From positions 1 to 12,044 of the forward strand of contig JAIBHM010000037.1 of assembly GCA_020028535.1 (NCBI GenBank): DNA of 12,044 nucleotides, written 5' to 3'. A program made the position numbers and the translations under genes. Source of the stretch: Armatimonadota bacterium (lineage in GTDB: Bacteria; Sysuimicrobiota; Sysuimicrobiia; Sysuimicrobiales; Kaftiobacteriaceae). The notes below the pieces were generated by a model. The model worked only from the letters and a program-made list of their open reading frames with translations, was not told the DNA's origin and did no database searches. Of this stretch, positions 6,969 to 12,044 are shown piece by piece. Numbering within the stretch: the stretch's first letter is position 1; every line of letters begins with the position of its first letter.

Positions 6969-7520
6969 TTACGAGCGCGCCGCGGCCAGCGGGCGGTTCC
7001 GGGACAGCACGGCGAAGACCGGTACGGCCACGACGGCAGCGAATAGCACTTCGAACGGGTAGTTCACGGCAATAACGGGAGCCACGGCGGTCCTGAAGTC
7101 CGGGGTCCCGAGGAACCACAGGATACCAAGGACCCCCGCCGTGTTGGTGGTTGTACCCAGGATGGCCGCCAGAATCGACGCGCCCGTACCCCTCAGGGCA
7201 CGGTAGGCATAATACGCAGCCACGCCGATCAGCACCCGAGGGAGAAAAGCCCCCGCGAGCGCGATGATGAGATTCCCGCCGGCAAACTGCATAAACACCC
7301 CCCCAAACTGCCACCACGACCGAATGGCCAGGACGAGGCCCACGAGCGCACCCGCCAGCGGACCTGCGACGACTCCGGCAACGATTGCGGGGATGTGCAG
7401 TGTCGTGGCGGCTCCGGAGATGTTGGGCACGCTGATGAACCCAAGGGGCGTGTAGGACAAAGCAAGGGCCAGCCCCCCGCAGATACCGGCAACAGCGATT
7501 TGCTGAGGAGTAATACGCAT
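6969..7520 (-). CDS. ECF transporter S component (substrate-binding membrane subunit), perhaps for pantothenate
   Basis: S components are small membrane proteins that capture a vitamin and work with a shared energising module (EcfA, EcfA', EcfT). The 183-residue product has about five or six hydrophobic segments and the typical family features: N-terminal ITPQQIAVAGICGGLALAL helix, HIPAIVAGVVAGPLAGALVG (42-61) and GTTTNTAGVLG (122-132). The ATG at 7520 is preceded by GGAGGG at good spacing; extending the frame upstream 43 codons would add a segment with no membrane-protein character that overlaps the promoter and leader, so it was rejected. No EcfA/EcfT genes are present, as expected for group II systems with a shared module encoded elsewhere. 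Substrate is not readable from sequence; the neighbour coaX makes pantothenate or a related precursor the leading guess. It heads the second operon. Confidence 0.85.
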   Translation of the reverse strand: MRITPQQIAVAGICGGLALALSYTPLGFISVPNISGAATTLHIPAIVAGVVAGPLAGALVGLVLAIRSWWQFGGVFMQFAGGNLIIALAGAFLPRVLIGVAAYYAYRALRGTGASILAAILGTTTNTAGVLGILWFLGTPDFRTAVAPVIAVNYPFEVLFAAVVAVPVFAVLSRNRPLAAARS

Positions 7521-7612
7521 GAAAATCCCTCCGTTCCAGTCTCCGATGAGTACCGGACGGAGCCCTGTCTTCGGGGCTCTGCCGTGGTCCGCTCCGCGAA
7601 CGGTGGCGGCCA
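7521..7612 (-). promoter_or_regulatory. Structured leader of the ECF-coaX operon with a possible ribosome-binding-site switch
   Basis: The leader can form two competing structures. In one, GAGCCC (7579-7574) pairs with GGGCUC (7565-7560) around an 8-base loop. In the other, CUCCGU (7562-7557), which shares three bases with that stem, pairs with ACGGAG (7534-7529), which is the Shine-Dalgarno region; two further C-G pairs follow after a bulge. A small UCCG/CGGA hairpin lies in between. Upstream is GGUGG/CCACC around three bases. It matches no riboswitch class I know (checked against TPP, FMN, THF, cobalamin, preQ1, ZTP, fluoride). Structure seen by eye only. Confidence 0.45.
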
Positions 7613-7618
7613 CCTCTA

Positions 7619-7627
7619 ATGCTAACA
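7619..7627 (-). promoter_or_regulatory. Extended -10 promoter candidate for the ECF-coaX operon
   Basis: The minus strand reads TG-T-TAGCAT, an extended -10 element (TAGCAT matches four of six bases). Seventeen bases upstream there is no good -35 box, as is common for extended -10 promoters. A start near 7612 would give a leader of about 92 bases that begins at the first stem of the structured leader. Confidence 0.4.
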
Positions 7628-7672
7628 CAAAATTCACGGCGCACAGCATCGTGAGTCCGGCGGGAGTCTTAT

Positions 7673-7702
7673 GAGGGACGATAAGGGAACTTAAGGGACG
7701 CT
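7673..7702. repeat. Three tandem 10-bp repeats (RAGGGAMS-type)
   Basis: The plus strand reads GAGGGACGAT, AAGGGAACTT, AAGGGACGCT head to tail. A fourth copy, inverted, lies at 7719-7728 (TTGAGGGAAC on the minus strand). A period of about one helical turn would place all three units on the same face of the DNA, as in cooperative protein binding. The repeats lie about 50 bases upstream of the proposed -10 box. Function is inferred. Confidence 0.5.
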
Positions 7703-7726
7703 AGGTGGGGGGCTTTATGTTCCCTC

Positions 7727-7746
7727 AACTCGGTCCGGACCGAGTT
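7727..7746. promoter_or_regulatory. Perfect 20-bp palindrome (candidate operator) flanked by TTATGTTC repeats
   Basis: AACTCGGTCCGGACCGAGTT is its own reverse complement over all 20 bases. It is flanked by an 8-base direct repeat, TTATGTTC, at 7715-7722 and 7750-7757. As RNA it could form an 8-bp stem with a CCGG loop, but no U-tract follows in either direction, so a terminator is less likely than an operator. It sits between the peptidase stop and the ECF-coaX operon. Confidence 0.6.
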
Positions 7747-7787
7747 ACGTTATGTTCGATGACCCAAATGGGCTAGACGGGTGGCGA

Positions 7788-8750
7788 CTAGCGGGCAAGG
7801 CCAGGAATCCCCGCCACGGTGCGGGCCATCCTGACACCCCGCTTGACGGCCTCCGACACCGCCTCGACCGCAGCCGCGCCAAGGGAGAGCAAATTCGATT
7901 TGGCGGAGCCGAGGGACAGGGCGAAGATGGTATCGCCATCATAGAGTGTGTGGACCGGCGCGATGACGCGGGCGAGCCCATCGTGGGCGATGCGGGCCAG
8001 CCAGTTGGTTTCCTCCTTCGTCAGTTTCGCGCTCGTGGCCACGACCGCAAGGGTGGTGTTCTCCCCCATGCCGGCGCCGGGTGGGGGTTCCGTTTCCTGC
8101 AGCATTTTCGCCATGTTGAGGAATCGTCCGGTCTTCGGGTCGCGAGCGCCCGCCAGGATCTGGCCTGTGCGATCATCGAGCACGTCGCCAAACGCATTCA
8201 CGACGGCCAGGGCACCGACCACGACCCCTCCCGGGAGGGTAATGCTCCACGTGCCCACGCCGCCCTTCATGGCGCTCGTGATTCCCAGCATCTTCCCGAC
8301 GGTTGCACCCGTGCCGGCGCCGACCGTCCCTTCCTCCGGCGCTTCCGACGTCGCGCGCTTGCACGCCTCGTAGGCCATCTCAGGCGTGGGCCGGGCGGCC
8401 TGGTTGCCGATCCGCAAATCGAACACGACCGCGGCCGGCACGAGTGGAATCTTCGGGACTCCGGGGATACCCGTATCCATGCCGGCGCCGCGCTCCTCCA
8501 GATATCGCATCACCCCGTCGGCAGCGGCCAACCCAAATGCGCTGCCGCCGGTGAGGAGCACGGCGTGCACGCGCTGCACCAGGTTCATCGGGCGCATCAG
8601 ATCGGTCTCGCGCGTACCCGGGGCGGAACCGCGCACATCCACTCCGCCCACAGCCCCTTCTTCGCACAGGATCACCGTACAACCGGTCAACCCCTTCGTG
8701 TCCGAGGCGTGGCCGACCCGGATTCCCTTCACGTCCGCAAGATGCGGCAT
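7788..8750 (-). CDS. P1-family self-processing peptidase (DmpA/BapA-like, MEROPS S58)
   Basis: Members of this family are Ntn-type aminopeptidases that cleave themselves into two chains to expose the nucleophile; some act on D-amino acid amides or N-terminal beta-amino acids. The 320-residue product starts MPHLADVKGIRVGHASD and shows TGGSAFGLAAADGV (67-80), the glycine-rich GTVGAGTGATVGKM (141-154), KGGVGTWS (162-169), and GENTTLAVVAT (229-239). By analogy with the mycobacterial member Rv1333, the self-cleavage would fall between N231 and T232, making T232 the nucleophile. No signal peptide, so cytoplasmic. The ATG at 8750 has GAGGTAA at ideal distance and stands 2 bases after birA; a longer frame upstream reads birA out of phase and was rejected. 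It is the last gene of its run. A short inverted repeat GCTAG/CTAGC spans its stop codon. Natural substrate unknown. Confidence 0.9.
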   Translation of the reverse strand: MPHLADVKGIRVGHASDTKGLTGCTVILCEEGAVGGVDVRGSAPGTRETDLMRPMNLVQRVHAVLLTGGSAFGLAAADGVMRYLEERGAGMDTGIPGVPKIPLVPAAVVFDLRIGNQAARPTPEMAYEACKRATSEAPEEGTVGAGTGATVGKMLGITSAMKGGVGTWSITLPGGVVVGALAVVNAFGDVLDDRTGQILAGARDPKTGRFLNMAKMLQETEPPPGAGMGENTTLAVVATSAKLTKEETNWLARIAHDGLARVIAPVHTLYDGDTIFALSLGSAKSNLLSLGAAAVEAVSEAVKRGVRMARTVAGIPGLAR

Positions 8751-8752
8751 GG

Positions 8753-9490
8753 TTACCTCAGCGAGACATCGCCGGCAAGCACGCGCCGCACACCCTGCGC
8801 CGTGCGGAGGAGCAGCGCCCCATCGGCGTCGATGTCTTCGGCGACACCCGCCACTTCCTCTCTGCCGACGACCCGGACGTGCCGGCCCAGCGTAGCCGAT
8901 CGCCGCCGCCACTGTGCCAGCAGGCCGGCAGTGTCGGCAGGCAGCATCGCCAACGCACGCTCCACCCCGCGCAGGATTTCACAGACGAGCGTAGTCAGTT
9001 CCACGTTCAACGACGCTGCGTCAGGAGGAAGGAGGTCGGGCGGGACCGCCGCGTTGATCCCGATCCCGGCCACAGCAAACGTGGGACCGGCTTCGACCAG
9101 GATTCCGCCCACCTTCCGGGTATCCAGCAGCAGGTCATTCGGCCATTTGAGGGTGATCGGCATACCCGCAAGCGACTCCGCGGCTGAGGCCGAGCCCACG
9201 GCGATGGCGATGCCGAGCAGCGACCACCGGTCGGTAGGGAGCGCAGGCCTGAGCACGACCGACAGATACATACCGCCTCGAGGGGACGCCCACGGCCGTC
9301 CCAACCGTCCGCGCCCCGCCGTTTGCGCCAACGCCAGCACCGCTGTGCCTTCTGGAGCGCCCTCCTCGGCAAGACCTTTGGCCAGGTCATTCGTGGAAGT
9401 CACACGCTCGTAGACATGCAGCGGCCGCCCGAATCGCGCGGTGGGCAGATGCGAAGTGATCTCCGCAGCCAGGTCCGGCAGCATCCGCAT
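8753..9490 (-). CDS. birA: Biotin--[acetyl-CoA-carboxylase] ligase BirA (no DNA-binding domain)
   Basis: The enzyme activates biotin with ATP and attaches it to the biotin carrier protein of acetyl-CoA carboxylase. The 245 residues contain TSTNDLAK (31-38), the biotin-adenylate loop GRGRLGRPW (59-67), SPRGGMYLSVVLRP (69-82), KWPNDLLLDTRKVGGILVE (115-133), GIGIN (142-146) and a C-terminal beta-barrel domain. There is no N-terminal winged helix, so it is a group I ligase that cannot repress by itself. The start is ambiguous: ATG 9490 overlaps the folK stop as TGATG but leaves only three bases after GAGGA; ATG 9484 (two codons later) has nine and may be the true start. Confidence 0.95.
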   Translation of the reverse strand: MRMLPDLAAEITSHLPTARFGRPLHVYERVTSTNDLAKGLAEEGAPEGTAVLALAQTAGRGRLGRPWASPRGGMYLSVVLRPALPTDRWSLLGIAIAVGSASAAESLAGMPITLKWPNDLLLDTRKVGGILVEAGPTFAVAGIGINAAVPPDLLPPDAASLNVELTTLVCEILRGVERALAMLPADTAGLLAQWRRRSATLGRHVRVVGREEVAGVAEDIDADGALLLRTAQGVRRVLAGDVSLR

Positions 9491-9972
9491 CAGTCCTCCA
9501 CGCGCCGTACGTCCTGATCCGCCACATCTGCGAGGAAGGCATTCAGCCGTCTTCCATCAGGCAGCGACGCATCGGGAGCGATCTCCAGCAGCGGGACCAG
9601 CACGAATCGCCGGCGGGTCATCTCCGGATGCGGGATGGTGAGCGAGGGCGTCTGGATCGCCAGCCGGTCGTAGAGCAGGATGTCGATGTCCACCGTGCGA
9701 GGTCCCCAGCGTTCCTTTCGCACGCGGCCGAGGTCACGCTCGACCGACTGGCAGAGCGCGAGGAGGTCCGCGGGTGTGAGGTCTGTGGCGACCTCGACGA
9801 CGAGGTTGAGGAACCGTGGCTGATCGATCTTCCCGACGGGCGCCGTCTCATAGAGCGACGACCGGCGGATGATCCGCGCGCCGCCCCGGTCGAGCGCGTC
9901 GAGGGCCGCTAGTAGTGTCGCCTTGCGGTCCCCCAGGTTGGACCCCAGGGACAGGAAGGCCTTCGCGCTCAT
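9490..9972 (-). CDS. folK: 2-amino-4-hydroxy-6-hydroxymethyldihydropteridine pyrophosphokinase (HPPK)
   Basis: FolK transfers pyrophosphate from ATP to 6-hydroxymethyl-dihydropterin, the step before dihydropteroate synthase in folate synthesis. The 160-residue protein has SLGSNLGDR near the N-terminus (8-16), the substrate-binding SLYETAPVG (39-47), QPRFLNLVVEV, and the family signature ERWGPRTVDIDILLY (87-101) with the two metal-binding aspartates D95 and D97, followed by IPHPEMTRRRFVLVPLLEI. Length is normal. The ATG overlaps the folB stop as ATGA, so the two are translationally coupled. No folP is adjacent, unlike many folate clusters. Confidence 0.97.
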   Translation of the reverse strand: MSAKAFLSLGSNLGDRKATLLAALDALDRGGARIIRRSSLYETAPVGKIDQPRFLNLVVEVATDLTPADLLALCQSVERDLGRVRKERWGPRTVDIDILLYDRLAIQTPSLTIPHPEMTRRRFVLVPLLEIAPDASLPDGRRLNAFLADVADQDVRRVED

Positions 9973-10331
9973 CGCGCCTGCCGCCGGATCTCGACCGCCG
10001 AGTGTGCCACCGGACCCGGCATCCGCACCGACGGCTTGCGCAGACGGATGACCACCGCCTCGACCCGCGGAAGGGCCAGCACGCGCGTGGCGATCTCCTC
10101 GGCGACCGCTTCGAGTAGCTGCCTGGGCGGGCCTTCGACGACGCTTTTCGCGGCAGCGTAAACCTTTCGGTAATCGACGGTGTCACCAAGGTCGTCGCTC
10201 TTTCCCGCCTCGCGCAGGTCGGCTTCAACCTCGACGTCCACGACGAACTCCTGCCCGCGTGTTCGCTCTTCGGGCAGCGCGCCGTGGTAACCGAAGAAAC
10301 GCATGCCGGCCAGCACGATCTGGTCGGCCAT
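9969..10331 (-). CDS. folB: Dihydroneopterin aldolase
   Basis: FolB cleaves 7,8-dihydroneopterin to 6-hydroxymethyl-dihydropterin and glycolaldehyde and supplies the substrate of FolK, its coupled neighbour. The 120-residue product has the family layout: IVLAGMRFFGYHGALPEER with the conserved E22, the QEFVVDVEVEADL strand, DDLGDTVDYRKVY, LLEAVAEEIA and the VIRLRKP strand with the catalytic lysine K99. Length matches the family. Its ATG directly follows the TAA of the upstream gene (TAAATG), giving tight coupling. Confidence 0.97.
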   Translation of the reverse strand: MADQIVLAGMRFFGYHGALPEERTRGQEFVVDVEVEADLREAGKSDDLGDTVDYRKVYAAAKSVVEGPPRQLLEAVAEEIATRVLALPRVEAVVIRLRKPSVRMPGPVAHSAVEIRRQAR

Positions 10332-10943
10332 TTACATCCGCTCGCGCACGGCCGCCATGGCCTGATCCCGCAACTCCGCGGCGTTGCTGCCCAGGCGATC
10401 CGCTTCCGTGCCGGTGGCCGTAACGTACTCCTCGTCCTTGATGGATGCCAGGTTGATCCGGACATTGTGCAGCGCCCCGTGGACTGCCGCATATCCCAAC
10501 AGAACTGCGACCGCCACATCGCTGACCGCGTTGAGATTACCCGAACGCGCCAGGGCCGGGGTTTCGCGCAGCACGTCAAGGACTGCCCGCATCACCTGCA
10601 GCGGGACGTCGGCTGCGCCGCGCAGCGCCTGCTGGCTCGCCTCGGTCCGGGCGCGCTTCTCCAACTCGGTTCCCCGCGGCATGCGCATGGCCCGCATCAC
10701 GCCGTCGAACGCCTGCGCATCCTGCTCGGCCAGGCCGCTCAACGTCTCACGCGCCCGCTCCGCCCAGTGAACGGTGCGCGCAAACGCCTCATCATCGCCG
10801 CCTTTTCCCTGCGACAGCCGGGCCACCATCGCGACCAGCGCCGCCGCCATCGCACCGGCGAGAGCCGCAGCGCTTCCCCCGCCGGGCGTCGGATCGGAGG
10901 ACGCCAGCTGTTCAAGGAAGTGGCCAATCGTGAGATCCTTCAT
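10332..10943 (-). CDS. fchA: Cyclodeaminase/cyclohydrolase family protein (FchA; FTCD C-terminal domain type)
   Basis: This family converts 5-formimino-THF to 5,10-methenyl-THF with release of ammonia, or acts as methenyl-THF cyclohydrolase. The 203-residue, mainly helical product has the hallmark PTPGGGSAAALAGAMAAAL (18-36), and GNLNAVSDVAVA (135-146) with D142, followed by HNVRINL (159-165). It is a stand-alone domain: the formiminotransferase part found in animal FTCD is absent here. The ATG overlaps the hutI stop as ATGA. Next to hutI the natural reading is handling of the formimino group from histidine breakdown, but then a separate formiminotransferase is needed elsewhere; otherwise it may serve general one-carbon flow. 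Family sure; the precise reaction is inferred from context. Confidence 0.9.
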   Translation of the reverse strand: MKDLTIGHFLEQLASSDPTPGGGSAAALAGAMAAALVAMVARLSQGKGGDDEAFARTVHWAERARETLSGLAEQDAQAFDGVMRAMRMPRGTELEKRARTEASQQALRGAADVPLQVMRAVLDVLRETPALARSGNLNAVSDVAVAVLLGYAAVHGALHNVRINLASIKDEEYVTATGTEADRLGSNAAELRDQAMAAVRERM

Positions 10944-12044
10944 CGATGCACCACCTGGCCGCGCTTGACGACCGCATGCACGGGGTTCGTGCCGAATCCC
11001 ATCGGCAGCTCGCGGTAGTCGGCGAGATCGAGGACGACGAGATCCGCCGCTTTCCCTGGCTCGAGGCTGCCCACTTCCTCTGCCGCGCGGATGGCGTGCG
11101 CCGCGTTGATCGTCGCGGCCGCGATGGCCTCGGCGGGATCCATCCGCATGCCGATGCAGGCGAGCGCAATCACAGCCGGCATCGAGTACGTCGGGCTGGT
11201 GCCGGGGTTGAAGTCCGTGGCCAGCGCAACGGCGACTCCGAGCTCGATCATTCGCCGCGCCCGGGCGTACGGCAGCCCCAGGAACAGCGCCGTCCCCGGA
11301 AGGAGCACCGCCATCGTGCCGGTCGCCGCCATCGCGGAGAGGCCGTCATCGGACGCATAGAGCAGGTGATCCGCCGAGACGGCGCCTACCTCTGCCGCCA
11401 GACGCGCGCCGCCCAGGTCGGAGAGTTCATCGGCGTGGATCTTGGGGTCGAGCCCCGCTTCCGCGCCGGCGAGCAACACTTCCCGCGACTGTTCCGGCGT
11501 AAACGCGCCGGCCTCGCAGAAGACGTCGCAGAACTCGGCGAGATCTTCGTCCACCACTGCGGGGATCATCTCATCGACCACAATGCGCACGTAGGCGTCC
11601 GGGGCGTCGCGGTGCTCGGGGGGAACGGCGTGCGCGCCCAGAAACGTCGGGATGACGTCGACCGCGTGCGCCGCCGTGAGGCGGTGGATCGCGCGCAGGA
11701 CTTTCAACTCATCCTCCAGGGTCAGCCCGTAGCCGCTCTTCGCTTCCACGGTCGTCGTGCCGTGCGCCAGCATGCGGTCCAGGCGGTGCATGCCCAGTGC
11801 CACAAGCTGCTCTTCCGGCGTCTCGCGCGTCGCGTGCATCGTCGCCGCGATCCCGCCGCCTCGCTGGGAGATCTCCCGATACGTCGCCCCCCGGAGGCGC
11901 AGGATGAACTCATCGGCGCGCGAGCCGGCGAAGACGAGATGGGTGTGCGGATCCACGAAGCCGGGTGCGAGCACCTGCCCCTCGGCAATGCGAGCCCGAT
12001 CCCACAACCCGCGATCCTGGTCCTCGAGCAGCACCAGCTCTCCG
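10940..12044 (-). CDS. hutI: Imidazolonepropionase HutI (N-terminus outside the window)
   Basis: HutI opens the imidazolone ring of 4-imidazolone-5-propanoate to N-formimino-L-glutamate, the third step of histidine degradation. About 367 codons are visible, of roughly 400-420 in the family; the frame stays open to the right edge, and the GTG at 12034 is only an internal valine codon. Amidohydrolase marks are in order: the metal-binding HTH of GFVDPHTHLVFAGSR, GGGIAATMHATR, THGTTTVEAKSGYGL-like AHGTTTVEAKSGYGL, FLGAHAVPPE, the ligand histidine in KIHADELSDLGGA, SADHLL, and TDFNPGTSPTYSMP with the metal-binding aspartate. It ends ELPMGFGTNPVHAVVKRGQ. It overlaps fchA by four bases. hutH, hutU and hutG are not in the window and may lie to the right. 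Confidence 0.96.
   Translation of the reverse strand, partial: GELVLLEDQDRGLWDRARIAEGQVLAPGFVDPHTHLVFAGSRADEFILRLRGATYREISQRGGGIAATMHATRETPEEQLVALGMHRLDRMLAHGTTTVEAKSGYGLTLEDELKVLRAIHRLTAAHAVDVIPTFLGAHAVPPEHRDAPDAYVRIVVDEMIPAVVDEDLAEFCDVFCEAGAFTPEQSREVLLAGAEAGLDPKIHADELSDLGGARLAAEVGAVSADHLLYASDDGLSAMAATGTMAVLLPGTALFLGLPYARARRMIELGVAVALATDFNPGTSPTYSMPAVIALACIGMRMDPAEAIAAATINAAHAIRAAEEVGSLEPGKAADLVVLDLADYRELPMGFGTNPVHAVVKRGQVVHR

Noticed and set aside
7560..7620. T-box-like element (GAGGTGG ... ACCG) before the ECF operon
   Set aside because: The resemblance to the T-box antiterminator is partial, there is no room for a Stem I with specifier loop after the proposed start, and no terminator follows.
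7521..7649. 43-codon N-terminal extension of the ECF S component
   Set aside because: It covers the promoter and leader, has no membrane-protein character, and the ATG at 7520 has an excellent Shine-Dalgarno.
7764..7794. Terminator at the end of the peptidase gene from GCTAG/CTAGC and CCCA/TGGG repeats
   Set aside because: Stems are only four to five pairs and no U-tract follows on the minus strand.
8751..8912. 54-codon N-terminal extension of the P1 peptidase
   Set aside because: It is arginine-rich shadow sequence of birA; ATG 8750 has GAGGTAA at ideal spacing and starts at the family's usual position.
7752..9413. 553-codon open frame on the plus strand
   Set aside because: It runs antisense through the peptidase and birA, both with intact motifs; composition is that of a shadow frame.

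Overview
The window is a GC-rich, gene-dense stretch of bacterial chromosome. I support eleven protein-coding genes, all on the minus strand, so the window is read from its right end to its left. No RNA gene, insertion sequence, CRISPR array or sign of recent transfer was found. A UVR-containing ClpC with RadA directly downstream, a type III pantothenate kinase, an ECF-type S component and a stand-alone BirA without a DNA-binding domain fit a GC-rich, deep-branching Gram-positive-type lineage (Firmicutes-like, or a related uncultured phylum of the Armatimonadota/CSP1-3 kind). That placement is inference and is not proven by the window.

Region 1 (12044 to 7788) is a tightly coupled run: hutI (partial), fchA, folB, folK, birA and a self-cleaving P1-family peptidase. 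Gene junctions overlap by 1 or 4 bases or are at most 2 bases apart, so this looks like one transcript. It joins the end of histidine breakdown (HutI) and folate one-carbon chemistry (FchA) to folate synthesis (FolB, FolK) and biotin attachment (BirA).

Region 2 (7787 to 4035) starts with a 267-base control region. It holds a perfect 20-bp palindrome, tandem 10-bp repeats, an extended -10 promoter candidate and a structured leader that could hide or expose the ribosome binding site. Then come an ECF transporter S component, coaX with an unusual active-site motif, a protein of unknown function commonly labelled 'quinate 5-dehydrogenase', and a homologue of the cyanobacterial fatty acyl-ACP reductase with its catalytic cysteine kept. 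The last two genes overlap by four bases and are the most interesting uncharacterised unit here.

Region 3 (4040 to 1) is housekeeping and stress: greA, clpC and radA (partial). A strong sigma-70-type promoter overlaps the stop codon of the reductase gene. Its predicted start lies at the foot of an intrinsic terminator hairpin, so greA probably has an attenuated leader. A 25-bp imperfect palindrome precedes clpC, and a 13-bp hairpin sits between clpC and the radA ribosome binding site. No ctsR, mcsA or mcsB lies next to clpC.
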